Of a stretch of 64,000 nt of DNA, positions 52,236 through 60,837 are shown piece after piece. The DNA is from Taklimakanibacter sp050246735. GTDB lineage: Bacteria; Pseudomonadota; Alphaproteobacteria; Rhizobiales; Aestuariivirgaceae. Location of the stretch: assembly GCA_050246735.1 (NCBI GenBank), contig JBFWVM010000011.1, positions 1 through 64,000 of the forward strand, written 5' to 3'. Each line of letters begins with the position of its first letter. Position 1 is the first letter of the stretch. The translations under genes and the position numbers were made by a program. The notes below the pieces were generated by a model. The model was not told where the DNA came from. It saw only the letters and a program-made list of their open reading frames with translations, and made no database searches.

Positions 52236-52634
52236 ATGCCCTTCGCCCGCATTTCCCTCCTCGCCGGCAAGCCGCCGGACTATCTCCGGGCCATATCGGA
52301 CAGCCTGCACCAGGCCCTGGTGGAGAGCTTCGAGGTGCCCGAAAAGGACCGTTTCCAGGTCTTTCACCAGCACCGGCCGGGCGAGATCGTCTTCGACCGG
52401 GACTATCTCGGCGGCCCACGCTCTGATGATTTCATCCTCATCCACATCACCACCGGAAAGCCGCGCCCGCTCGCGGCCAAGCAGCGTTTCTATCGCGATC
52501 TCGCCGGGCGTCTCGCGGCGGCGCCCGGCATCCGCCCCGAGGACGTGATGGTGGTCGTCGCCAATTCCACCTTCGAGGACTGGTCCTTCTCGTCCGGCCT
52601 CTGCGCCGCGACGCCGTCCGGAGCGGCCGCCTGA
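52236..52634 (+). CDS. Tautomerase family protein
   Basis: 132 residues. Once the initiator methionine is removed, proline is residue 1 (MPFARISLLAGK), the catalytic base of 4-oxalocrotonate-tautomerase-fold enzymes. Length fits the longer tautomerase subgroup. AAAGGAGA lies seven bases before the ATG at 52236; the 27 codons of open frame upstream include the promoter. It overlaps the next start by one base. It probably isomerises a keto-enol compound; substrate unknown. Confidence 0.9.
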   Translation: MPFARISLLAGKPPDYLRAISDSLHQALVESFEVPEKDRFQVFHQHRPGEIVFDRDYLGGPRSDDFILIHITTGKPRPLAAKQRFYRDLAGRLAAAPGIRPEDVMVVVANSTFEDWSFSSGLCAATPSGAAA

Positions 52635-53185
52635 TGCTCGCGATGCAATACAGCTTCACGCTGCCGGCCGACTACGACATGGACATCATCGGCCGGCGCA
52701 TCCGCGGCAAGGGCCCGCTGCTCGACCATTTCCCGCTCTTGCGCTTCAAGGCCTATCTGTCGGCGAGGAAGCGCGACGGCAGCGCCGAGAACCTCTACGC
52801 GCCCTTCTATCTCTGGGATCATCCCGAGGGCGCCGGCAACTTTCTCTCCGGGCCCGGCTTCGCGGCACTCGCCGGCGATTTCGGCTGGCCCGCCGTCAGG
52901 ACGTGGATCGTCTGGCATGCGGAGCTGGCACAGGACCTGTCGCAGGCCCGCTTCGCCGGTCGCGAGCTTGCGCCGATCGCGCCCTATGCCGATCTGGCCG
53001 CGCTTCGGAGGTCGGCAGTCGAGGAAGCCCGAACGTCCGCGGACGGCGCTGCGCTGGCCCATGTCGCGGGCTTCGATCCGCAAGGATGGACCTTCGTCCG
53101 TTTCCGCTTGTGGCGTGACCGGCCCGCCGCCGCCGTCGCGGGCGGCGCCCGGCTTTACGAGGTGGGACACGTCTCGCTGCCGTGA
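52634..53185 (+). CDS. DUF4865 family protein
   Basis: 183 residues; a second ATG nine bases downstream (MQYSFTLPADYDMDIIGRRI) is an equally good start. The family is small and uncharacterised, with conserved segments such as FYLWDHPEGAGNFLSGPGF. It is translationally coupled to the tautomerase by a one-base overlap and probably works with it. No membrane segment or signal. Confidence 0.85.
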   Translation: MLAMQYSFTLPADYDMDIIGRRIRGKGPLLDHFPLLRFKAYLSARKRDGSAENLYAPFYLWDHPEGAGNFLSGPGFAALAGDFGWPAVRTWIVWHAELAQDLSQARFAGRELAPIAPYADLAALRRSAVEEARTSADGAALAHVAGFDPQGWTFVRFRLWRDRPAAAVAGGARLYEVGHVSLP

Positions 53186-53192
53186 TGCTCCA

Positions 53193-54776
53193 TCACGTCG
53201 CGGCCGGCCTCGGCCGCGACTCCAGCGTGGCGAGCGCGCGCTCGAGGAGCGCCCGCGTGCGCGCCGCGGCCGCCTCGTCGAGGCGCGAGGGGTCGAGATA
53301 GAGATCGAGCCCAGGCATGTGCTCGCTGATCAGACTCGACACCTGGCCGCCCTGCGCCAGCATCCCATCGATCACATAGGGCACGACCGGCCGGCCGATG
53401 CCCTTCATGCGGATCGGTGGCAGCGAGTGAGCGGTGAACATCTCGCGCACCAGCGCATAGGTTTCGTAGGAGAGCACGATCTGGCCGGGCTCGGCGATCG
53501 ATTGGAGGCGCGCGGCGAGGTTGGCCTCCGCACCGATGATCGTATAGTCCATGCGGTCGGAGCTGCCGAAATTGCCGACATTGCAGAAGCCGGTATTGAC
53601 GCCCATGCGCACATGGAAGCGCTCCTCCACGCCCATGCCGCGCCATTTGGCGTTGAGCTCGGCCGTGCGCGCCTGCATCTCGAAGGCCATCGCGAGGCAG
53701 GCGAGCGCGTCCTCGGTCACGCCCCTGGTCTCGGGATCGCCGAAGAAGATCAGGATCGCATCGCCGATGAACTTGTCGACGGTGCCGCCATGCTTGAGCG
53801 CGATGGCCGACATCTCGGTGAAATACTCGTTGAGAAGGGCGGTGATCTCCTCGGGCTGCAGCTGCTCGGTGGTCGCGGTGAAATCCTTGATGTCGGAGAA
53901 GAAGATGGTGAGCTTCTTGCGCTCCGTCTGGATGGCGACGTCCTTCTCTCCGGCGAAGATGCTCTTGTAGAGCTGCGGCGAGAGATAGCGCGAGATCTTC
54001 ATCGACACCGCGGCGAGGAAGGCGTTGCTGGTCTCGAGCTCCTTGTTCATGCCGGCGATGAGGTTGGATTGCCGGTTCTGCCAGCCGACCACGCCCAGGC
54101 CGAAGGCCGCCATCGCGCCGAAATAGCCGAGCAGCCATTTGAAGGAGAACAGGTTGCGGGCGATCGGCTGGTCGACGATCACTTCCTGTATGCCGCGCAC
54201 GTCGCCCACCTTCCAGTCCCTCTTGGGACTGTCGGGATGGGTGTTGTGGCACGACACGCAGGCCTCCCCCATCATCACCGGCGCCACCAGCCGCACGCGG
54301 CCGTCGAAATTGCTCCACGACACGTCGTTGACGACCTGCTTCGGATCGCTTCTGAGCTTCTCGAGCGCCGCCTGCTCGAACCGGTCGAGCGCGTGCGGCG
54401 CGCGTCCCCTGAACGGATAGTCGGAGACGAAGCGATAGGCGATGTTGCCCTGCTGCTCGCCGATCACCTTCCCGAGCTCGAGCGACAGCGTCGCCGGAAT
54501 GGGGATGGCGCCCGGCACCTCGGCATAGTTGTGGATGACCTGGGTCGCTCCGGGATGGGCGAGCACGCGCCCGACGACGTTCTTGCCGTAATAGCCGCGC
54601 ACGCTGGTGATGACGGAATTGAGGTCGCTCGCCTGGAGCCGCAGCGACTGTTCCGCCAGGTTGCGCAGGTCGAGCCAGGCCGCGAGCGGCAGGCCGGCCA
54701 GGAGCAGGAGCACGCCGATGACGATCGCCCGTTTCGGCAGGCTGCCGGGGGCTCTGTTCGCAGGATGGCTGGTCAT
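53193..54776 (-). CDS. Membrane class III adenylate/guanylate cyclase with c-type haem sensor domain
   Basis: 527 residues. A membrane helix at about residues 16-36 is followed by a periplasmic DUF3365/Tll0287-like domain whose ACVSCHNTH (C173, C176, H177) is a CxxCH haem-attachment motif; a second helix (about 214-233) and a class III cyclase domain come next. Its metal aspartates lie in FFSDIKDFT (D295) and KFIGDAI (D339), and K335 favours ATP as substrate. It should sense redox or a small ligand and make cAMP. Start 54776 gives the membrane helix directly; the frame extends to a GTG at 54851 with unlikely sequence. It lies downstream of a RES-Xre pair and a cNMP-binding phosphotransferase, on the same strand. 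Confidence 0.88.
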   Translation of the reverse strand: MTSHPANRAPGSLPKRAIVIGVLLLLAGLPLAAWLDLRNLAEQSLRLQASDLNSVITSVRGYYGKNVVGRVLAHPGATQVIHNYAEVPGAIPIPATLSLELGKVIGEQQGNIAYRFVSDYPFRGRAPHALDRFEQAALEKLRSDPKQVVNDVSWSNFDGRVRLVAPVMMGEACVSCHNTHPDSPKRDWKVGDVRGIQEVIVDQPIARNLFSFKWLLGYFGAMAAFGLGVVGWQNRQSNLIAGMNKELETSNAFLAAVSMKISRYLSPQLYKSIFAGEKDVAIQTERKKLTIFFSDIKDFTATTEQLQPEEITALLNEYFTEMSAIALKHGGTVDKFIGDAILIFFGDPETRGVTEDALACLAMAFEMQARTAELNAKWRGMGVEERFHVRMGVNTGFCNVGNFGSSDRMDYTIIGAEANLAARLQSIAEPGQIVLSYETYALVREMFTAHSLPPIRMKGIGRPVVPYVIDGMLAQGGQVSSLISEHMPGLDLYLDPSRLDEAAAARTRALLERALATLESRPRPAAT

Positions 54777-54835
54777 GGCGGGATCACCGGGCTTTCCGAA
54801 TCTGCCGCGCAGTCTGTCCGAAAAAGCGCTTCGCT

Positions 54836-55537
54836 TCAAAGCCTCTCCCACGCATAGCCGGGCGCGCCCGACCAGGTCAGGCGATGCATGGCGCCCTGGA
54901 CGACCGACTGGACGACATTGGGCCAGAGGGCCACGATGCAGGTGCCGGAAGGATGGCGGACGGAAGGATAGATGATCCCGTTGTGGCCTTCCACGCGCGC
55001 CATGGCCGCGACCGCGTTGCCGGCCGGATAGCCGACGGCCGGGTCCGGATCGAGGCTCGGATGGTCCGCGACCGGGCGCAGATCGACGAACAGGCCCGAC
55101 ATGCTCGCGAGCATCTCGCCATAGTCGACGGCCGCATTGAAATCGCCCGCATCGGCAAGAGCCCTGGTCATGTGGTATCCGACTTCGGCGATGCAGGTCT
55201 CGACCGCGAGCGCGGCGTACCAGGCGCCGCGATTGGCGGGGCTGAAGCGCGTTCGCTGGCGCGGCTTGGCATAGGCGAAGCTCGCATTGATGAAACGCGC
55301 ATGCGCAACGCCATGCACGAGCTCGTTGGCGGCGAGCCCGCCGATCCCCCGCTCCTGCGCGATCAGCCGCCCGCTTGTCGCCCCTTCGATCTCCGCGAGA
55401 CGGCTCAGTTCGTCGCCCGTGTCGGCGAGCGGCGTCAGCACGGCTTCGCGCAAGCGGGCGCTGGACACGAGCCGCACGGTGCGCGGGAAGGCCTCCCGCG
55501 CCACGGAAAATGGCTTTGCGCCGTCAGAGTCCGCCAC
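54836..55537 (-). CDS. RES-domain toxin (NAD+-degrading)
   Basis: 233 residues with the RES fold (RTRFSPANRGAWYAALAVETCIAEVGYHMTRAL), including the conserved Arg, Glu and later Ser (YPSVRHPSGTC) that name the family. RES toxins deplete NAD+ by phosphorolysis, stopping growth. The Xre/MbcA antitoxin gene overlaps its start by 14 bases, forming a type II toxin-antitoxin pair. It sits within a run of same-strand genes for a phosphotransferase and a cyclase. Confidence 0.93.
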   Translation of the reverse strand: MADSDGAKPFSVAREAFPRTVRLVSSARLREAVLTPLADTGDELSRLAEIEGATSGRLIAQERGIGGLAANELVHGVAHARFINASFAYAKPRQRTRFSPANRGAWYAALAVETCIAEVGYHMTRALADAGDFNAAVDYGEMLASMSGLFVDLRPVADHPSLDPDPAVGYPAGNAVAAMARVEGHNGIIYPSVRHPSGTCIVALWPNVVQSVVQGAMHRLTWSGAPGYAWERL

Positions 55538-55961
55538 GCAGCGCGTCGATATATTGCCGGGTTTCGAGCATGCGCGGGATGCCGCCTTCGATCATCGCCT
55601 GGATGGGGGTCATGCGATCGAAGATCGGCCCGCGATTGACGAGTCTCGGCCAGCGGTCGGCCATGCCGTCGGCGAACAGCAGACGCAGTCCCTTGAACAC
55701 GCCGATGAGCGCCGAAGCGCGGGTCAGCTGGTCCTGGCTCAGCACGCCGTCCCATTTGCCGCCCTTCATCCGGTCCCAGGTGCTTTCCGAAACACCGAGA
55801 AGGGCAGCGCCTTCAGCGTTGCTGCCGCCCCACGCCTCGACCAGCCGCAGCACCGCTTTCACCGCGGCGCCGGTCAGCCGCCGGCGGTCGGCCTCGCTGG
55901 AAAATGTCTGCACGCCGGAATAGGCCGGCTGGGCCTGATCGATCGCTGCCGAATGGGGCAT
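55524..55961 (-). CDS. Xre/MbcA/ParS-family antitoxin
   Basis: 145 residues with the antitoxin Xre-like helix-turn-helix (SNAEGAALLGVSESTWDRMKGG) and a C-terminal toxin-binding domain (ALIGVFKGLRLLFADGMADRW, then GRGPIF-like and RQYIDALRGG end). It neutralises the RES protein and likely represses the operon. Start 55961 follows AGGAGAGG on the minus strand. A small palindrome upstream (55976-55989) could be the operator. Confidence 0.92.
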   Translation of the reverse strand: MPHSAAIDQAQPAYSGVQTFSSEADRRRLTGAAVKAVLRLVEAWGGSNAEGAALLGVSESTWDRMKGGKWDGVLSQDQLTRASALIGVFKGLRLLFADGMADRWPRLVNRGPIFDRMTPIQAMIEGGIPRMLETRQYIDALRGGL

Positions 55962-55975
55962 ATCGCCTCTCCTGA

Positions 55976-55989
55976 TGCGCATATACGCA
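55976..55989. promoter_or_regulatory. Candidate operator of the RES-Xre operon
   Basis: TGCG and CGCA arms around CATATA form a 14-bp near-palindrome just upstream of the antitoxin ribosome-binding site. On the minus strand it includes TATATG, which could be part of a -10 box, so repressor binding would block transcription. Small size lowers certainty. Confidence 0.45.
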
Positions 55990-56004
55990 CCAACTGACGC
56001 GATG

Positions 56005-57264
56005 TCAAGCCTTGCTTTGATCCGCCGCCCTGAGCCTCTTCGCCAGGGCCTGCAGAAGCTTCCAGCCGATCGTCCCGTTCTTCTCGACCAGCGGCCGGAA
56101 CTCCCAGAAGGTGACGCCATAGCAGACGAGGTCGGTCTTGGCCGTGACCGTGGCCGAGCGCGGGCCGCCGTCGATGAGCGCGATCTCGCCGAAATAGTCG
56201 CCAGGCCCCAGCGTCGCGACCTCGACGGCCTTGGCGGAAACCTTCGCCTCGCCCGATTCGATGAAGAAGAAGGCCGCCCCGCCCGAGCCCTCCATGATGA
56301 CGGTCTCGTCTTTGGCGAAACGGCGCTCCTTGAGCAACCTGGCGATCTGCTCGGCCTGCCGCCGGTCCATGTCGGCGAAGAGCTCGACGCGCATCAAGGC
56401 CGCGACGGGATCGCGCGGCGGCGGCCCGGGCTGGGGCTTTGCGCCCGCGGCCTTGCCGGTGGTGACGGCGCGACATTGGAGGAGGTAGAGCACGCCGTCC
56501 TGGAACGCCCATTCGATGTCGCGCCTGGGGCCGTAGACCTTCTCGCATTGGAGGGCCAGCTCGCCCAGGGCGGCGAGCTCCGCATCGCCGATGCAGAGCT
56601 GGCTCGCCTTATCGGGCGGGACCGGCTCCTCGAACGTGCCGCCGGACGGCAGCGAGCGGATGGCGATGCGCTTGCGCCCGGCCTTGCGCTCCAGCACCTG
56701 GCCCGACCGGTCGAGGCGGAAATGATCGGGCACGACCAGCCCGGCGACGACCGCCTCGCCCAGGCCCCAGCTCGCCTCGATCAGGCGCTCGTCGCGGCCG
56801 GTGACCGGGTGCTCGGTGAACATCACGCCGGCAGCGGTCGGATTGAGCAGCGTCTGGATGACGACGCCGACGCTCGGCCTGGCGAACAGGCCGACCTTCT
56901 GGCGATAGGTGATGGCCGAATCCGAATTGGCCGACCACCACACCTCGCGGACGGCCTCGGGCACGTCGGCTGGCGAATGGACGTTGAGCACCGTCAGATG
57001 CTGGCCGGCGAAGCTCGCCGCGGCGCCATCCTCGTCGACGGCGGAGGAGCGCACGGCGAAGGGCGGAGCGAGGTCCGCGACGGCTTCGTCCACTTTCGCG
57101 ATCGCCTCCTCGTCGCCCGAGGCGACGGCATCGACGAGGTCGCCCGAAAGCGCGACGCCCGGCGGCACCGTGATGCCCTGGCGCGTCGCGTCGCCGAGCC
57201 CCACGGCCTTCGAGCCGTAGAGCGAGGTCTCGCGCGCTTTCGCGAAGGGGACGACCTTCTTCAC
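56005..57264 (-). CDS. ATP-grasp phosphotransferase subunit (PPDK_N-like) fused to a cyclic-nucleotide-binding domain
   Basis: 419 residues from a GTG at 57264, chosen because TGAGG lies five bases upstream and the fold begins at once (KKVVPFAKARETSLYGSKAVGLGD). Residues 1-265 are a PEP-synthase/PPDK N-terminal ATP-binding domain: AVRSSAVDEDG (70-80), ASFAGQ, PTAAGVMFTEHP and the closing DIEWAFQDGVLYLLQCRAV. After a proline-rich linker, residues 286-415 form a CRP-like cNMP-binding domain with an intact phosphate cassette FGEIALIDGGPRSATV (358-373). The central/C-terminal His domain needed for catalysis is absent, but the adjacent upstream gene supplies it. ATP-binding subunit controlled by cAMP or cGMP is the natural reading. 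Confidence 0.88.
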   Translation of the reverse strand: MKKVVPFAKARETSLYGSKAVGLGDATRQGITVPPGVALSGDLVDAVASGDEEAIAKVDEAVADLAPPFAVRSSAVDEDGAAASFAGQHLTVLNVHSPADVPEAVREVWWSANSDSAITYRQKVGLFARPSVGVVIQTLLNPTAAGVMFTEHPVTGRDERLIEASWGLGEAVVAGLVVPDHFRLDRSGQVLERKAGRKRIAIRSLPSGGTFEEPVPPDKASQLCIGDAELAALGELALQCEKVYGPRRDIEWAFQDGVLYLLQCRAVTTGKAAGAKPQPGPPPRDPVAALMRVELFADMDRRQAEQIARLLKERRFAKDETVIMEGSGGAAFFFIESGEAKVSAKAVEVATLGPGDYFGEIALIDGGPRSATVTAKTDLVCYGVTFWEFRPLVEKNGTIGWKLLQALAKRLRAADQSKA

Positions 57265-57271
57265 CCCGGCC

Positions 57272-58903
57272 TCACCCGAGCACCGTGACTTCGCCGGCGT
57301 CGCCGTCGACGCGCACCAGGACGCCGTCGGCGATGCGCTCCGTCGCCTCGCGCGTGCCGACGACGCCCGGTATGCCGTATTCGCGCGACACGATCGCCGC
57401 ATGCGACAGGAGCCCGCCATTGTCGGTGACGACGCCGCCGAGGAGCGGCAGCAGGATGTTGAAGGCTTCCGTCGTCGACTCGGTGACGAGCACGTCACCC
57501 TTGGCGATCCGCCCGAATTCCGGCGGGCCCGAGACCCGGCGCGCCGGCCCTTCATAGACGCCCTTGCTGGCCGCGAGGCCGTAGAGGACCGTCGCCTGGT
57601 TCTCGGCCTTGGCGCTCCCGAAGATATGGCCGAGCGCGATGAAGGTGGCGCGCATGAGGCGCCGGGCCGCGGGCGGCAGGCCTGCGAGGTCGGGCGGCGG
57701 CGGCGCCGGCGGCCCGAGAGCGGGCGGCGCGTCCTTCGCCGTATGGGTCGCGCGGTAGAGAGCGCGCTGCTTCAGCTCTTCCGCCGGCGGACCGTCCCCG
57801 CCGGTGACCAGCGCCTGCATCTCCCCGATTCCCGCATCGAGCATCTGCTCGGGTGCGGCGAGCCGGCCCTGCTTCACCGCCCGCCGGCCGGCGGCGAGCG
57901 CCGCGCGCCGCATGAGGCCCGACGCCCAGATGTCGCTGTAGACGCCGCGCTCGTCGCGCAGGCGGTAGGTGAGCCGCGCCTCGCCGAGGAGAGCGTCGAA
58001 TTCGTCGCGATGCGCCGCCGGAACCCGGGCGCGGATATCGGCGGTGCGGTCGTCGACGTCCGCGTGATCGGCCTCCTTGGATATGGCGACGCGGAGGGCG
58101 CGCAGGAGCGCATCCGGCAGCTCCATCGCCGACGGCTCGGCGATGTCGAAGCCGTCGACGAGCCGGTTGCCGACCAGGTCGAGATAGCCGGCGATCGCCG
58201 CGCCGGCCTCGCCGCCGAGCTCGCGCAGGCGGGCCAGCACCTTGCCGGGATCGCGCGCGGTCTCGAGCAGCCGGCGCGCCGCTTCGTCCTGCGCGAAAGC
58301 GCGTCTCAGGCGCTGCATCTCGTCCGAGCCGCCGGCCGACACCTCCGCCGCGCCGCGCATGAGGCCGAGGAGCTCGGCATGCGCGAGCCCGGTCCAGTCC
58401 TCGGCATGGGCGAGGAAGTCGCCGGTCGGGATCACGGCGCTCGCGGTGAAGCGCATATGCTGGGCGACCATGTCGCGATGGTGGTCGAAGCAGCGCTTCA
58501 GATACTGCGCCAGCTCCGCATCGGTGAGCTTGTCCGGATCGACGGCCTGGATCTCGCGGTGCCTGGCGATCGAGCCGGGCTTGTGCGTCTCGTCCCATTG
58601 CGTCAGCTGCTCGCGCCAGATCTTCCGCGCGAAGACCTCTTCGGCGCGCTTCAGGCGCTCGGGGATTTCCGCCTCGGGCGCCGGAAGCTTGCTGTTGTAG
58701 GCGAAGCCGTTCACATAGGCGACCTGGATGCCGTCGATCAGCATGCCGTAGAAGCGGGCGAAGTCGCCCGTGCCCTTTCTGAAGGCGGGCGGATGCATCT
58801 CCTGGAAATAGCGGGTCAGGGGCCGCGGGAAGTGCACCGGATCCTGCTCCCATGAGCCGGGCCCCGGCGGCTCGAAACGGAGAGGCTTCGCGGATGCGGT
58901 CAT
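57272..58903 (-). CDS. PEP-utilising-enzyme His-domain subunit with a large substrate-type domain
   Basis: 543 residues. The C-terminal swivelling domain has the phosphohistidine motif GGLLSHAAIVSREYGIPGVVG (catalytic H501). The N-terminal ~430 residues are helical and resemble the substrate-side region of rifampin phosphotransferases and PEP-synthase-like enzymes. No ATP-grasp domain is present, so it should work with the ATP-binding partner encoded 7 bp downstream: ATP would phosphorylate H501, which then modifies a substrate. Start 58903 follows AGGGAGAA on the minus strand. Similar split layouts occur in phenylphosphate synthase; the substrate here is unknown. Confidence 0.85.
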   Translation of the reverse strand: MTASAKPLRFEPPGPGSWEQDPVHFPRPLTRYFQEMHPPAFRKGTGDFARFYGMLIDGIQVAYVNGFAYNSKLPAPEAEIPERLKRAEEVFARKIWREQLTQWDETHKPGSIARHREIQAVDPDKLTDAELAQYLKRCFDHHRDMVAQHMRFTASAVIPTGDFLAHAEDWTGLAHAELLGLMRGAAEVSAGGSDEMQRLRRAFAQDEAARRLLETARDPGKVLARLRELGGEAGAAIAGYLDLVGNRLVDGFDIAEPSAMELPDALLRALRVAISKEADHADVDDRTADIRARVPAAHRDEFDALLGEARLTYRLRDERGVYSDIWASGLMRRAALAAGRRAVKQGRLAAPEQMLDAGIGEMQALVTGGDGPPAEELKQRALYRATHTAKDAPPALGPPAPPPPDLAGLPPAARRLMRATFIALGHIFGSAKAENQATVLYGLAASKGVYEGPARRVSGPPEFGRIAKGDVLVTESTTEAFNILLPLLGGVVTDNGGLLSHAAIVSREYGIPGVVGTREATERIADGVLVRVDGDAGEVTVLG

Positions 58904-59257
58904 GACGGTTCTCCCTGGAGCGGCGATCCGCATTCGTACCAGCCTTCCCGGGTCATTACCTAGCGGAAAATGGTCACGGGGCCCGTCGCAGATCTTGTCG
59001 GCAACGCTCCGTCGCAGCGAACGCTCGATCTGCCGACCAATTTCGGTGACAGTGCATTTAATTTACGTAAAGAGTTAAATGCACTGTCACCGAAATATGG
59101 ATGGAGAGTAACGAGCGGAGCGACTCTCAAGTCATCACGGGATTTCGGTGACAGTGAACTTAATTATGAAAAGAGTTAAATGCACTGTCACCGAAATAGG
59201 TTGCACTGTCACCGAAATAGGAGGGTAACGAGCCGAGCGACTCTCAAGCCATCGCGC
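58904..59257. repeat. Composite intergenic repeat cluster (354 bp)
   Basis: Between the His-subunit gene and zwf lie three copies of a GGTGACAGTG / CACTGTCACC palindromic unit. A full inverted pair spans 59041-59096 (arms TTTCGGTGACAGTGCATTTAA and its complement, with a short AT centre), a second pair spans 59142-59197, and a lone half is at 59202-59220. Two 33-bp direct repeats (about 59103-59135 and 59221-59253) share GAG[AG]GTAACGAG-C-GAGCGACTCTCAAG, itself a hairpin (GAGAGT / ACTCTC). No protein gene is supported; the upstream part (58904-59040) holds the His-subunit promoter region without clear boxes. Confidence 0.75.
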
Positions 59258-60727
59258 TTAGCCGGGCGTCGCCGGATTCCGCCACGCTCTTTCGAACGGC
59301 AATCGCCAGGCATGCGGCGCGATGAGCTGGTGGATCGATTTCGGTCCCCAGGAGCCCGGCGGATAGAGGCTGACCGGCGGCGGCGCCTCGAGCAGCGGTG
59401 CGGAGACCTCCCACAGGCGCTCGATGCCCTCGGCGATGGTGAACAGCGTGTGGTCGCCGCGCATGACATCGAGGATGAGGCGCTCATAGGCCTCGAGCAC
59501 GTCGCCGATCCAGCCCGTCTCGTTCATGGCGAACTGCATGCTGAGCTTGTCGAGCCGCATGCCGGGACCGGGCCTTTTGCCGTAGAAGGAGAGCGACACC
59601 TTGGAGGCGTCGGCGAGATCGAAGGTCAGGTGGTCGGGCCCCTGCGCGCCGACGCCGGAGCCCGCCGGGAACATGCTCTTGGGCGGCTCGCGGAAGGCGA
59701 TGGAGATGATCCTCTGGCCTTCCGCCATGCGCTTGCCGGTGCGCAGGAAGAACGGCACGCCGGCCCAGCGCCAGTTGTCGATGTCGCATTTGAGCGCGAT
59801 GAAGGTCTCGGTGTCGGATTCGGGATCGACTCCCTCCTCCGACCGGTAGCCGACGAACTGCCCGCGCACCACATGGCGCGGATCGAGCGGCAGCATCGAG
59901 CGGAAGACCTTGTTCTTTTCCTCGCTGATCGGCTCGGGCTCGAGCGCCGTCGGCGGCTCCATCGCCATGAAGGCGAGGATCTGGAACAGATGCGTCACCA
60001 CCATGTCGCGGAACGCCCCGACATTCTCGTAGAAGGAGGCGCGCTTGCCGAGATCGAGCGTCTCGGGCACATCGATCTGCACATGATCGATGAAATTGCG
60101 GTTCCAGATCGGCTCGAACAGCCCGTTGCCGAAGCGGAAGGCGAGGATGTTCTGCGCCGCCTCCTTGCCGAGGAAGTGATCGATGCGGAAGATCTGCTCC
60201 TCCGTGAAGACCTCATGCAGCTGCGCATTCAGAGACCTGGCGCTGGCGAGGTCGGTGCCGAAGGGCTTTTCCATGATGATGCGGCTGCCGGCGACGAGAC
60301 CCGCCTCGGCGAGGAGATGCACGGCGGCGAGCGCGGCGGCGGGCGGCACGCTCAGATAATGCGTGCGGCGGGCGTCTCCGCCGAGCGACTTCCCGGCCTT
60401 GCCGACCGCCGCCTTGAGCGCCGGGGCCCCGGCGGAAAGCGGCACATAGGTCAGGGTCTCGGCGAAGGCCGCCCAATCGGCCTCCTTGACCTCGCGAGTG
60501 GAAAACTTGTCGAGCGCCTCGCGGGCCAGCTTGCGGAAGCCTTCGGTGTCGATGTCCTCGAGCGCCACGCCGACGATGCGGCAGCCGCAGATGAAGCCCG
60601 CGGTGCACAGATAGAAGAGTCCCGGCAGGAGCTTCCGCCGCGAGAGATCCCCGGTCGCGCCCACCAGGACGAGCACTTGCGGATCCTTCGGTCCCATCCG
60701 GGATGCGTTCTTGGCCACGTCATCCAT
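59258..60727 (-). CDS. zwf: Glucose-6-phosphate 1-dehydrogenase
   Basis: 489 residues, standard length. Nucleotide-binding GATGDLSRRKLLPG (residues 24-37), the substrate/catalytic block RIDHFLGKE (with the catalytic histidine) and EKPFGTDL are all canonical. It oxidises glucose-6-phosphate to 6-phosphogluconolactone with NADP+ (or NAD+), starting the pentose-phosphate and Entner-Doudoroff routes. It stands alone here; pgl and edd, often adjacent, are not in the window. Composite repeats follow its 3' end and may serve as transcript end. Confidence 0.97.
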   Translation of the reverse strand: MDDVAKNASRMGPKDPQVLVLVGATGDLSRRKLLPGLFYLCTAGFICGCRIVGVALEDIDTEGFRKLAREALDKFSTREVKEADWAAFAETLTYVPLSAGAPALKAAVGKAGKSLGGDARRTHYLSVPPAAALAAVHLLAEAGLVAGSRIIMEKPFGTDLASARSLNAQLHEVFTEEQIFRIDHFLGKEAAQNILAFRFGNGLFEPIWNRNFIDHVQIDVPETLDLGKRASFYENVGAFRDMVVTHLFQILAFMAMEPPTALEPEPISEEKNKVFRSMLPLDPRHVVRGQFVGYRSEEGVDPESDTETFIALKCDIDNWRWAGVPFFLRTGKRMAEGQRIISIAFREPPKSMFPAGSGVGAQGPDHLTFDLADASKVSLSFYGKRPGPGMRLDKLSMQFAMNETGWIGDVLEAYERLILDVMRGDHTLFTIAEGIERLWEVSAPLLEAPPPVSLYPPGSWGPKSIHQLIAPHAWRLPFERAWRNPATPG

Positions 60728-60837
60728 CCTCTGTTTCGGCTGCCGCTCGGAATGCGCGAGAATCGTGCCAGCTTCACGACGGCGAGTCCAGCCTGTGGCA
60801 GTTTGACAATTTTCCGCGACAGGGTGAAGAGTGGGAG

